This document shows positions 23,927 to 32,213 of a DNA stretch of 55,405 bases, one piece after another. The notes beneath the pieces were generated by a model. That model searched no databases and had not been told where the DNA came from. It worked only from the letters and a program-made list of their open reading frames with translations. Source of the stretch: CAYWJA01 sp964458485 (GTDB taxonomy: Bacteria > Patescibacteriota > Gracilibacteria > UM-FILTER-43-11); NCBI GenBank assembly GCA_964458485.1, contig CAYWJA010000009.1, positions 1 through 55,405 of the forward strand, written 5' to 3'. The number at the start of each line of letters is the position of its first letter. Positions within the stretch are counted from its first letter, which is position 1. The position numbers and the translations under genes are program-made.

Positions 23927-24886
23927 TATACGCACAGCCCCAAAATGCATATTATTATCTGCGGTAGTGGCCATACCGACTGTAGTATCTTTTTTATGAG
24001 GGTTGTAATGTATAACATTTATAGGTACTGTATTCTCCCCATCTAGATCACCACATTCCATTATTGCAGTCCTCCAATTCTCATTGCCTTCTATAAAAAA
24101 TGTTTCTGTAACAGCTTCACTGGCAGCAACTACACCTTTTTTATTATCTCTATCATAATCTATAGGCTGCTCAGGCCTTTCCGGAAGAATATACCCGGCT
24201 TCATGTACGGCATCACGTATTTGTGTATAATTCCCCAGTCTTCTGGCATCCTTCCCTACCTCCTGCAAAATTACATCTCTGTCCGGAGTATCTGTTGTAA
24301 TTGTAATTACATCTCCTTCATCATCAAAGGTTATAATCACAGGTTCAACTCCCCTATCCCTTATACACAAATCTCCATTAGAATAAACTCCTATAAGCTG
24401 TCCCCCACCCTGCATTTTTGCCGCTTTTTTAAGTAAAGAACTTTTATCTAACAATAATCTTTCTTCAATTTCATCCCACGATTCAGCATCTGCTATTTTA
24501 CCTTCATTGATATCAGATTGATAATCATCAATTGTTTTATCTTCCTCTATAACAACAATACCTCTATTAAAATCTTCATGAAGTTGTTCAAGGCGTGCCT
24601 CCAGAATTTCCTCTGAAATTTCGCCCTTATCTGTAATTTCTGCATCAATGATTTCTTCATCATCTTCAGGATCTGATATCCTCTTAAATTCAATTTCTTT
24701 GTCTAATGCACCTGCTAATTCTTTAATTACGTCGTCAGCCGACCCATCAGCCTGTAAAATTCTGACAGCTAGCTCAGCTCTGACACCCAGCGCGACATCT
24801 GCTAATTTGCCGATTTTCGGCTTCTCATTAGGCTGCTGTTCTTCAGTGGTTTGCTCTTCAGTTTTATCTTCTGGTGTTTCTGACAT
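23915..24886 (-). CDS. Acidic cytoplasmic protein, possibly DUF4256-like
   Basis: 323 aa from ATG at 24886; a TTG 9 nt further upstream is less likely. The first 35 residues are Glu/Thr/Gln-rich and disordered. The middle has SWDEIEERLLLDKSSLLKKAAKMQGGGQLIGVY (about 140-172) and the end NVIHYNPHKKDTTVGM, which recall the W..V...L.....L..ME..GG pattern and closing strand of DUF4256 proteins. That resemblance is from memory and weak. No signal peptide or membrane segment. It has its own promoter, divergent from the CARDB gene, and converges on the suf operon. Confidence 0.6.
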   Translation of the reverse strand: MSETPEDKTEEQTTEEQQPNEKPKIGKLADVALGVRAELAVRILQADGSADDVIKELAGALDKEIEFKRISDPEDDEEIIDAEITDKGEISEEILEARLEQLHEDFNRGIVVIEEDKTIDDYQSDINEGKIADAESWDEIEERLLLDKSSLLKKAAKMQGGGQLIGVYSNGDLCIRDRGVEPVIITFDDEGDVITITTDTPDRDVILQEVGKDARRLGNYTQIRDAVHEAGYILPERPEQPIDYDRDNKKGVVAASEAVTETFFIEGNENWRTAIMECGDLDGENTVPINVIHYNPHKKDTTVGMATTADNNMHFGAVRILRG

Positions 24887-24921
24887 AGTAATCAATGGTT
24901 AATTAGCTAATAAAGGCTATT

Positions 24922-24961
24922 ATTATATACATCAATTATTATTTGTCAATAAGTGTTGACA
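24922..24961. promoter_or_regulatory. Divergent promoter pair with a symmetric -35 region
   Basis: Leftward: TTGACA (24949-24944), 16-nt spacer, TATAAT (24927-24922). Rightward: TTGACA (24956-24961), 17-nt spacer, TAAACT (24979-24984). The two -35 boxes form an inverted repeat TTGTCAA-6-TTGACAA, so polymerase binding at one may hinder the other, or a dimeric regulator may bind between them. Confidence 0.65.
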
Positions 24962-25015
24962 AAAATACTATTATATGATAAACTTATTTTCCTGCTAAAA
25001 TATAACTTATTAACT

Positions 25016-26407
25016 ATGAATATTATGAAAAAATATTTAATTTCTTCACTACTAGCAGTAGTTATTTCTTTATTCGGCTTCTACTCATATAGCCATGCGG
25101 CAAATTACACATGTAGTGATACTGATGGTGGATATGACCTTTATACAAAAGGAGTTCTTGATATATTTTCACCATCAACAGGGCGCTACACAGTAGATGA
25201 ATATTGTGTAAATGCAAACCGAGAACGTGATCCTAATGGCGATTACATAGAAGAGTTGGTTTGTTTAGATAATGATCCTACTTATGCATATGAGCACAGG
25301 CTTCGCAGATGCCCAAACGGATGTAATAATGGTAAATGTGTAAGCGGTTTTTCTAAAAACAAACTCCCGGATGTAACCATTACAGATATCAAAGTACTGC
25401 CTAAACAAACAATGACTGGAGGTTATGAAGTCTATCCGGTTAGAGTGTATTTTAAAAATATTGGAAATGCGGTTGCCAAACAAGTTAACGTAAGAACAAA
25501 TTACAGCCCTAAGCAACTATATTTAGTATCAGACAGTAACAATAATACTTATTTTGAATATCAAAGCGATAGTACATTTGCAATTCCACAGGTAAATAAA
25601 ACAGAATTACAGCCGAACGAAACTTATGAATGGTGGACTTATATCAATCCTGATGCAAGCGGTTATCTTACTATAGATGCCGAAGTTGACTACGATAATC
25701 AGTTAAATGAAGAAAATGAAAATAACAATTATTTATCTAAGCAATTTTATGTTGATGCTGTAGCAAATAATGGTGATATTCGAGATGCTAACGGACAAAA
25801 TATTATCACCCCTCCTCCTTTTACACCTAGTATGCCTAGTATATACTGTGGTGATTCTTCCGGAAATGATGGATTTTATGAAGCATGTATTGGGAATAAA
25901 ATAACTCATTATCCAAGCGGTGCAGAAGCAACATTAATTGATTTTAATTCAAATTATGCGCAATTTGTTCTAGGGAAAACATCGTCATTTATGATTGATG
26001 TATATAAAAATCAACCGGTTACTATTACATCAAATAACGGCACACCTGTTACTTATTCTTACAATCTCGAACAACAAAACGGTGTTACGGTTGCAATTAC
26101 ATCAAGTCCAATACCAATACATAATACAAGCCTGCATACAGTTAATGGTCAATTTTTATTCGAAAATGGTAGCCCTGCAGGCAACCTATTAGTGGAAATC
26201 TTTGAGGGAGACAATCATCAGCCTATAGATGCTACTATTTCTGACCATAATGGTAATTTTAGTTTTTATAATAAGGATCTCACTGGACATTCTAGTTTTT
26301 ATGTTGTTATTCATGGATATAGATTCAACTATAGCAGCCCAAGCTTAAACCTAAATGACACAGAGCATTATATTTATGCGGATGATCTTCCATTTTATGT
26401 GGAATAA
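25016..26407 (+). CDS. Secreted CARDB-domain protein
   Basis: 463 aa from ATG at 25016; a start further upstream would precede the likely transcription start. Signal peptide MKKYLISSLLAVVISLFGF... with cleavage near SHAAN. A Cys-rich segment (about 28-110, with CPNGCNNGKC) is followed by a CARDB-type beta-sandwich (about 115-245, VRVYFKNIGNAVAKQ...NELNEENENNNYL pattern) and a C-terminal carboxypeptidase-regulatory-like domain (about 375-445, VNGQFLFENGSPAGNLLVEIFEG). CARDB domains are extracellular adhesion-type modules. Function beyond surface exposure is unknown. A strong terminator follows. Confidence 0.75.
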   Translation: MNIMKKYLISSLLAVVISLFGFYSYSHAANYTCSDTDGGYDLYTKGVLDIFSPSTGRYTVDEYCVNANRERDPNGDYIEELVCLDNDPTYAYEHRLRRCPNGCNNGKCVSGFSKNKLPDVTITDIKVLPKQTMTGGYEVYPVRVYFKNIGNAVAKQVNVRTNYSPKQLYLVSDSNNNTYFEYQSDSTFAIPQVNKTELQPNETYEWWTYINPDASGYLTIDAEVDYDNQLNEENENNNYLSKQFYVDAVANNGDIRDANGQNIITPPPFTPSMPSIYCGDSSGNDGFYEACIGNKITHYPSGAEATLIDFNSNYAQFVLGKTSSFMIDVYKNQPVTITSNNGTPVTYSYNLEQQNGVTVAITSSPIPIHNTSLHTVNGQFLFENGSPAGNLLVEIFEGDNHQPIDATISDHNGNFSFYNKDLTGHSSFYVVIHGYRFNYSSPSLNLNDTEHYIYADDLPFYVE

Positions 26408-26427
26408 TAATTAAAATAATTTTATCA

Positions 26428-26464
26428 AAAAAGCTGGAGCCCTAATGGGAAACTCCAGCTTTTT
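26428..26464. terminator. Bidirectional terminator between CARDB gene and hppA
   Basis: AAAAAGCTGGAG (26428-26439) pairs perfectly over 12 bp with CTCCAGCTTTTT (26453-26464). A-run and T-run make it usable from both sides by the two convergent genes. Confidence 0.9.
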
Positions 26465-26494
26465 AGAAATTAAATCAATTAGAAATTAGAAATT

Positions 26495-28522
26495 CTAGAA
26501 TAGTGTATAAGCCGCAATCAACGGAGCTATTAATAATGCAATAGTATTAATCACCTTAATAAGAGCATTAATAGCTGGGCCTGCAGTGTCTTTATATGGA
26601 TCACCAACAGTATCCCCTACTACAGCAGCTTTGTGGGCATCAGAACCCTTCCCTCCATGATGTCCGTCTTCGATGTATTTTTTAGCATTATCCCATGTTG
26701 CACCTCCATTATTCATAGAAATCGCAACAAGAAGACCTGAAACGATTACACCAATAAGCATAGCACCTAGTGCAACCGGACCAAGAATAAAACCAACGAG
26801 AACTGGGAATAATACTGCGATAAGCGCCGGAACAATCATTTCTATAAGAGCTGCCTTTGTAACAAGGTCAACACATTTTGTGTAATCTGGTTTTGCTTTC
26901 CCTGTCATTATTCCTTTAATGGTTTTAAATTGATGACGTACTTCATTTACAACAGAATGCGCTGTTCTTCCTACAGCTTTCATAACAAAAGAAGAAAAGA
27001 AAAACGGAATTAAACCACCAATAAATAAACCAACAATTACTCTATAATCTGTTAAGTCGAATGTTGGCCTAAGCTTTGCAGCTTCCAGTGCGCCATTATA
27101 ATCTTGAAATAACACAAGTGCAGCAAGAGCGGCTGAGCCAATAGCATAACCTTTTGTAACTGCCTTTGTTGTGTTTCCAACGGCATCTAAGGCATCTGTA
27201 ACTTTACGGACTTTTTTATCTAAGCCAGACATTTCTGCGATTCCGCCAGCGTTATCTGTAATAGGGCCATAGGAATCCATAGCAATGATCATTCCTGTTG
27301 TACTAAGCATAGCAACAGCTGCAATAGCGATTCCATAAAGGCCGCCAAGTAAGTAAGATGCAATAATTGCACCTACAATAACTAAAACTGGGAAAAAGGT
27401 ACTTTCCATACCCACAGCAAGACCAATAATTACATTTGTACCAGCTCCTGTTTCAGAAGCTTTTGCGGTATCTTTTACAGGCCGATATTCTGTAGAGGTA
27501 TAATATTCTGTAATAACAATCATTAAAACTGTAACAGCAGCACCAACAACGGTAACCCAAAATAAATTCATAGGATTACCACTAGAAGGAATCATAACTT
27601 TTGTAACAATATAAAAACCAATTAAAGAAAGTACCTGAGTTACAGCCATACCCCTATAAAGAGCTGCCATAATATCAGTCTTCTTTTTTGTTTTAATAAA
27701 ATTAGTTCCAGCAATAGAAGCTATAACTGCAACACCTCCCAACATTAATGGGTACATCACATAAGTCATGGATAATCCTTGTGCAACAGCTAAAATCATT
27801 GCGGCAATTAAAGTAACTGCATATGTTTCAAAAAGATCAGCACCCATACCTGCACAATCTCCTACATTATCCCCCACATTATCTGCAATGGTTGCAGGAT
27901 TCCTTGGGTCATCTTCCGGAATACCAGCTTCTACTTTACCAACTATATCAGCTCCAACGTCTGCTGCCTTTGTATAAATGCCACCACCGACACGAGCAAA
28001 TAAAGAAACAAGTGATGCACCAAACCCAAATCCGATTAGAAGATGCGGAATTTTAGTATCTGCCACCCCCATATATTGAAATATAAGAAATAGACCAGCC
28101 ACACCAACAAGAGCTAGTCCTACAACAGCAAGTCCATTTACAGAACCACCTCTAAATGCAACACCCAAGGCTTTATCAAGCCCACTCTTTGCAGCTGCTG
28201 CTGTACGAACATTAGCCCTTACAGAAACATTCATACCGGTGTAGCCAGCTATTAGAGAAAGTAAAGCACCAAGCAAAAAAGAAAACCCGATTTTTGGGCC
28301 AAGTGCTGGTACTAAACTTAATATTGCAAAAAGAATTAGTGCAAAAACAGCAATAGTTTTGGTTTGGCGATACATATATGCCATTGCACCATCTTGAACG
28401 GCTTTTGCAATTTCTTGCATTTTATCTGTACCTGCATCCTGCTTCATTACTCTGTATGTATTAAAGCCCGCATATGCAAGGCTAAGTAAACCTGCAGCGA
28501 GGGATATATATAAAATTGTCAT
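26495..28522 (-). CDS. hppA: Membrane-bound proton-pumping pyrophosphatase (K+-independent type)
   Basis: 675 aa, usual length, with about 16 membrane segments. The PPi/Mg-binding loop KAADVGADIVGKVEAG followed by ADNVGDNVGDCAGMGADLFE and the later DNAGGIAEM and GDTVGDPYKDTAGPA motifs are all present. GNTTKAVTKGYAIGSA carries Lys where K+-dependent enzymes have Ala (GNTTAA), which marks the K+-independent H+-pumping class. It couples PPi hydrolysis to proton export and so can energise a membrane in an organism with few other pumps. The start ATG at 28522 gives a good first membrane helix. Confidence 0.95.
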   Translation of the reverse strand: MTILYISLAAGLLSLAYAGFNTYRVMKQDAGTDKMQEIAKAVQDGAMAYMYRQTKTIAVFALILFAILSLVPALGPKIGFSFLLGALLSLIAGYTGMNVSVRANVRTAAAAKSGLDKALGVAFRGGSVNGLAVVGLALVGVAGLFLIFQYMGVADTKIPHLLIGFGFGASLVSLFARVGGGIYTKAADVGADIVGKVEAGIPEDDPRNPATIADNVGDNVGDCAGMGADLFETYAVTLIAAMILAVAQGLSMTYVMYPLMLGGVAVIASIAGTNFIKTKKKTDIMAALYRGMAVTQVLSLIGFYIVTKVMIPSSGNPMNLFWVTVVGAAVTVLMIVITEYYTSTEYRPVKDTAKASETGAGTNVIIGLAVGMESTFFPVLVIVGAIIASYLLGGLYGIAIAAVAMLSTTGMIIAMDSYGPITDNAGGIAEMSGLDKKVRKVTDALDAVGNTTKAVTKGYAIGSAALAALVLFQDYNGALEAAKLRPTFDLTDYRVIVGLFIGGLIPFFFSSFVMKAVGRTAHSVVNEVRHQFKTIKGIMTGKAKPDYTKCVDLVTKAALIEMIVPALIAVLFPVLVGFILGPVALGAMLIGVIVSGLLVAISMNNGGATWDNAKKYIEDGHHGGKGSDAHKAAVVGDTVGDPYKDTAGPAINALIKVINTIALLIAPLIAAYTLF

Positions 28523-28557
28523 GATTAATGAATTAAAGGTTATTGAATTATTTATTA

Positions 28558-28640
28558 ACAGACGTCAGCTATCAGACGTCAGCTATCAGTTCTATTTAAT
28601 CAATTAAAAACTGAATTCTGACGCCTGAATCCTGACGCCT
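28558..28640. repeat. Iterated inverted repeat (GACGCCTGA type) before hppA
   Basis: Left copies CAGACGTCAGCTAT twice; right copies CTGAATTCTGACGCCTGAAT and CCTGACGCCT. The motif matches the sufC-sufB spacer at 19200-19268. Confidence 0.8.
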
Positions 28641-28647
28641 TATATTA

Positions 28648-29208
28648 TTATTTACTTCGTTTCTTAGCAACCTTTTTTTTCACCACTTTCTTCGCCTTGG
28701 CTGCTTTTGCTTTTATCTTTCTAACTGTCATCTTGGCTTTTTTTACATCTTTTTTTGCCGTAGAAACAGCTTTTTTAACTGTTTTCTTTGCTGTTTTTTT
28801 AGCTTTTTTTGCCCTTTTGACAACTTGTTTTTTTACATCTTTCACCTCATCCTGAACCTCTTCTGCCTTGTCTCGAACTGCACTATGTAAATATTCAAGC
28901 TTATCCTGCAACACAGTTGCAACGTTATATCCCTTTTCTTCAGCAGTCTCTAAAAAATCCTTAATCTTTTCATTTGAAAGATCTAAAAATGCTGCAACTT
29001 GCTCATGTTCGCTAAGAGATTTAAGCTCACCTAAAGCATCTTCACCAGCATCTTTAAAGGCGGAGCCAAGAGTTCTTAAGCTTTCTACACCGTCTTTTTT
29101 ACTCTTTTTTAAAATTTCATCCCGAAGTTCTTTCCCTTTTTTAGGGGCGAACATCATACCGAATGTGAGGCCACTAACAAGGCCGATAATATATCTGGCT
29201 AATTTCAT
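28648..29208 (-). CDS. YtxH-like membrane protein with histone H1-like tail
   Basis: 186 aa. Residues 1-30 (LARYIIGLVSGLTFGMMFAPKKGKELRDEI) match the YtxH pattern: a short membrane helix followed by APKKGKELR. A helical segment follows (about 35-120, likely coiled coil). Residues about 125-186 are almost only Lys, Ala, Val, Thr (AKKAKKTAKKTVKKAV...), as in histone H1 or AlgP-type tails that bind DNA or RNA. The combination could tether nucleic acid to the membrane; that is inference. It lies upstream of hppA on the same strand, with a repeat between. Confidence 0.7.
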   Translation of the reverse strand: MKLARYIIGLVSGLTFGMMFAPKKGKELRDEILKKSKKDGVESLRTLGSAFKDAGEDALGELKSLSEHEQVAAFLDLSNEKIKDFLETAEEKGYNVATVLQDKLEYLHSAVRDKAEEVQDEVKDVKKQVVKRAKKAKKTAKKTVKKAVSTAKKDVKKAKMTVRKIKAKAAKAKKVVKKKVAKKRSK

Positions 29209-29308
29209 AATTTTTTAATTAAGTTTTACTGAATTTAATTTAGCAAAAATACAAAGCAGACGCAATGTCTCTGTATAAAAAAATAATATTTCTGAATATA
29301 AAACTATA

Positions 29309-29662
29309 TTATTCTATTTCACTAGCCCTTTGCAACATTCGAAAAAGAGGCGACTTCCTTACCCTCTCTGCTATTTTCTCCGGAGAATTTTCTTCTTCAT
29401 TTTTCGCATCTTCTTCTGCATTTAACCAGTCAACAGTAACTAATTTAGTATCAGCCATAAATTGCTGTACAGCCTCAATAAAAGCTTCATCATCAACTTC
29501 ATCACGTCTAATTTTTGCTAAACCTACATTTAAGTTATGAAGCTCTGCATTATCAGCAGCTGGTGGAAAACCTTGTAAATCTTCAATGTCTGCACAAATT
29601 ATACAACTAGCCCAATCAGCTGGTATTTCTGCAGATCTTGGTTCTTCTGATGGTGTACCCAT
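29309..29662 (-). CDS. Small acidic hypothetical protein
   Basis: 117 aa, not recognised. Acidic and mostly helical, with CIICADIEDLQG near residue 20 and NSPEKIAERVRKSPLFRMLQ near the C-terminus. No signal peptide or membrane segment. It sits alone between Obg and the YtxH-like gene on the same strand; codon use is like the neighbours, so it is probably real. Confidence 0.6.
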   Translation of the reverse strand: MGTPSEEPRSAEIPADWASCIICADIEDLQGFPPAADNAELHNLNVGLAKIRRDEVDDEAFIEAVQQFMADTKLVTVDWLNAEEDAKNEEENSPEKIAERVRKSPLFRMLQRASEIE

Positions 29663-29726
29663 AATTAATAATATTAAAAAATAAGGGTAATATTATACCT
29701 CAATAATATTACTATTGCAAATATGA

Positions 29727-31013
29727 TTAATCATCAATATAATCAAAAATCCTCTCGCCTATATAAATCTTATCCCCCTCTTCACCACTTAATTTTTTCA
29801 TCTCTTTGTGCGCACCGATTTTTTTGAGAACATCATACATTCGTACAATTGCACCGCGTTTACTCATATCTGTCATAATTGCGATTTGTTCAATGCGTTT
29901 GCCGGTAATTTTGAATCCGCCTTCGATTTTTTCAACATCAAATTGGCGGGCATCGGGGATTTCGAGATGAGGACGGAACACTTTGTGTTCATTGTTTTTG
30001 GGACGCACATGTGCGTCCCCTACAATGCGATATTTTAACACAAAATCTTTCAGTTTATACAGAAACTGGTCAATCCCCTCGCCCGAAACCGCAGATATGA
30101 ACAATGGTTTCTGTTTCTTGAAAATCCCCTTCGCCTCTTCGATAATCTCCGGAATTGTTGCATCAGTTTTATTAATAATGAGAAGTTGGGGTTTTTTCGC
30201 AAGCTCTTTACTGAATAATTTCAGTTCCTGATTTAACTTTTCGTAATCCATTTTCAAATCATCATGCGTAATATCGAGCAAATGTACGAGTACTTTTGTA
30301 CGTTCTATGTGCTTTAAAAATTCATCCCCCAAACCCTTACCGGAATGTGCACCGTCGATTAAACCCGGAATATCCGCTACCACAAAATCTGTATCATCAA
30401 CTTTTACAACTCCAAGGTTTGGCACAAGTGTTGTAAACGGATAATCCGCAATTTTTGGCCGCGCATTTGAAATGCGGGATATTAAAGTGGACTTACCTAC
30501 GCTTGGGTAACCAATTATTGCAACGTCTGCGATCAATTTAAGTTCCAGCCTAATCTCTTTTTCCTCCCCAGGTTCACCAAGTTCCGCAAAATCCGGTGCA
30601 CGGCGAACAGATGTAGTAAAGCCGGTATTCCCCTTCCCCCCCAATCCACCACGAGCCACAATAATAGACTCTCCATTTTCAGTTAAATCCGCCAGAAGGT
30701 GCGAGCCTTCTGAGGCGTTCTCGTAAACCAATGTACCAATAGGAACTTTTAAAATAACATCTTCCCCAAGTCGTCCATTTTTATTTTGTCCAAGCCCCAT
30801 CTCACCCTTCTCCGCTTTGTAATGTTTTTTACCTAAAAAATTTGCCAATGTATTCAAATTTTCATCTGCTTGTATTACCACGCTCCCCCCATCACCACCA
30901 TTCCCCCCATCAGGACCCCCCTTTGGGACATATTTTTCACGGCGAAAGCTAAAGGATCCATTTCCTCCATCACCAGCTTTTACAAAGATTTCAGCTTCGT
31001 CTGCAAAATGCAT
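29727..31013 (-). CDS. obgE: Obg/CgtA GTPase, with in-frame palindrome
   Basis: 428 aa from ATG at 31013 (MHFADEAEIFVKAGDGGNGS is the expected N-terminus; a longer frame to 31046 adds 11 unrelated residues). Gly-rich Obg fold 1-160, G domain with G1 GYPSVGKST (168-176), G3 DIPGLI, G4 NKTD and G5 SAVSGEG, and a C-terminal OCT domain (about 350-428, ITGKRIEQIAIMTDMSKRGA). Obg acts in 50S ribosome maturation and stress control. The linker between G and OCT domains (about 332-338, VGDAHVRP) is encoded by a perfect 20-bp palindrome at 30000-30019. Confidence 0.95.
   Translation of the reverse strand: MHFADEAEIFVKAGDGGNGSFSFRREKYVPKGGPDGGNGGDGGSVVIQADENLNTLANFLGKKHYKAEKGEMGLGQNKNGRLGEDVILKVPIGTLVYENASEGSHLLADLTENGESIIVARGGLGGKGNTGFTTSVRRAPDFAELGEPGEEKEIRLELKLIADVAIIGYPSVGKSTLISRISNARPKIADYPFTTLVPNLGVVKVDDTDFVVADIPGLIDGAHSGKGLGDEFLKHIERTKVLVHLLDITHDDLKMDYEKLNQELKLFSKELAKKPQLLIINKTDATIPEIIEEAKGIFKKQKPLFISAVSGEGIDQFLYKLKDFVLKYRIVGDAHVRPKNNEHKVFRPHLEIPDARQFDVEKIEGGFKITGKRIEQIAIMTDMSKRGAIVRMYDVLKKIGAHKEMKKLSGEEGDKIYIGERIFDYIDD
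30000..30019. repeat. Perfect 20-bp palindrome inside obgE
   Basis: GGGACGCACATGTGCGTCCC. Bases 30008-30024 match 16 of 17 bases at 50780-50796 inside the mscS-type gene, in the same orientation and reading frame. Confidence 0.85.
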
Positions 31014-31116
31014 GATTAATTTAATTAAAGTATAGCAATTATACACAAAAATATATTAAATCCCATTATAAATAATAGATTTGTAACTAATTAAGATAAT
31101 GAAATCATAAGATATT

Positions 31117-31145
31117 TTGACTTATTGTCATATTTTTGATATAAT
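31117..31145 (+). promoter_or_regulatory. Promoter of the 62-aa gene
   Basis: TTGACT (31117-31122), 17-nt spacer, TATAAT (31140-31145) within TGATATAAT. Start of transcription near 31152, 25 nt before the ATG. The -35 box overlaps the only upstream alternative start (TTG at 31117), ruling that start out. Confidence 0.75.
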
Positions 31146-31176
31146 AATAAGATTATTTAATACACAAATAAGAAGA

Positions 31177-31365
31177 ATGGACAATTCTGATCAACAAATA
31201 ATTCAAAAACCATTATATATTAATGGGAAACAAATGCCTTTTAATACCCAAGAGTTAAAAACTATTTTATCAATAGTCAAAAAATCATTATTTGAAGCTG
31301 AGGAGCAAATATTAAAAGAGGATGAAGAAAGTGTTTTAGATGATCTGCTTAATGAATTAGATTAA
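31177..31365 (+). CDS. Small acidic hypothetical protein
   Basis: 62 aa, not recognised. KPLYINGKQMPFNTQELKTI followed by an acidic helix ending ESVLDDLLNELD. Strong promoter just upstream and the next gene 38 bp downstream suggest a two-gene unit with the basic 220-aa protein; the opposite charges would permit complex formation, which is speculation. Confidence 0.6.
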   Translation: MDNSDQQIIQKPLYINGKQMPFNTQELKTILSIVKKSLFEAEEQILKEDEESVLDDLLNELD

Positions 31366-31403
31366 ATTTTATATTAATTATTATTTTTTAACCATAAATA
31401 AAC

Positions 31404-32066
31404 ATGGCTCCAAACAAACCAAGACAAAACGTTCAATCTAACGCTGAAAATGCATTTGGCAACCTCGACAAAACAATAGATTCTAATAGACAAAAAGAAA
31501 AAGATCGGGCAAAAATTAAATCAACAGCAAAAGAAATAACCGCTTTACTAAATAATTATATAAAAAATAAACCTAATGTTGTAAAAAGGATTGGCCTGAA
31601 GAAACTAATTAAAGTAGCAACAGATGTTACATTTAAAAATTTGGAAAAAGCAGGTATCAAGCTAAATCCGAATCAAAAAAAAGCAATTAGGGCTTTATTG
31701 GAAAGTTATAAATATCAAACAAATAAACCAGGGCAAGGTAAAGGAACAACTGGAAAAGCTCCTAGAAACAATAAAACCAGTCCTTCCGCTGGTACGCCCA
31801 CAAGGCCAAGGACGAGAACTGATTCATTTAGTGGTAGGTTAGGATCCAATGAGCATAAAGCTTATTTGGCAAGAAATTATATCAATGGAGGAAAGCTGAA
31901 TAGGTTAGGGCAGAGATTTTTACGCAAAATGAATCCAGATTTTAGCAAAGGACTAATTAGCCTGAAACGTAAAGTTGCCCTACAGGCGCGTAGATCTATA
32001 GGCGTTACAACTAATTTTAATATCAAAATCACTGAACGAGATGTTTTAAAAGCTCTAAAGGCCTAA
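31404..32066 (+). CDS. Basic hypothetical protein
   Basis: 220 aa, not recognised, strongly basic. Helical N-terminal part (about 1-105), a Gly/Pro/Thr/Arg-rich linker (about 106-145, KPGQGKGTTGKAP and TPTRPRTRTD), and a basic C-terminal part ending ITERDVLKALKA. No signal peptide or membrane segment. The charge suggests nucleic-acid contact, which is inference. The 147-bp gap before pyrB contains the pyrB promoter. Confidence 0.6.
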   Translation: MAPNKPRQNVQSNAENAFGNLDKTIDSNRQKEKDRAKIKSTAKEITALLNNYIKNKPNVVKRIGLKKLIKVATDVTFKNLEKAGIKLNPNQKKAIRALLESYKYQTNKPGQGKGTTGKAPRNNKTSPSAGTPTRPRTRTDSFSGRLGSNEHKAYLARNYINGGKLNRLGQRFLRKMNPDFSKGLISLKRKVALQARRSIGVTTNFNIKITERDVLKALKA

Positions 32067-32160
32067 GTTATAATTAAATATCTATCCTTAGTTAATACCT
32101 ATAAATATATCTTTTAGGTAATATTTTAGTTATATAAATGTCAGTAAAATATTTCTAATC

Positions 32161-32188
32161 TTGTAATTTTTTAATCTTGTAATACAAT
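32161..32188 (+). promoter_or_regulatory. Likely pyrB promoter
   Basis: TTGTAA (32161-32166), 16-nt spacer, TACAAT (32183-32188), 26 nt before the ATG. Moderate match. No pyrimidine attenuator or PyrR site was seen. Confidence 0.45.
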
Positions 32189-32213
32189 AGTATAGAAAAT
32201 TAATCTAAAAATC

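Noticed and set aside
31014..31046. N-terminal extension of Obg
   Set aside because: Obg proteins begin with the MHFADEAEIFVKAGDGG-type sequence at 31013; the added residues are unrelated.
31117..31176. TTG start for the small acidic protein
   Set aside because: The TTG is the -35 box of a consensus promoter; the ATG at 31177 follows at a normal distance.
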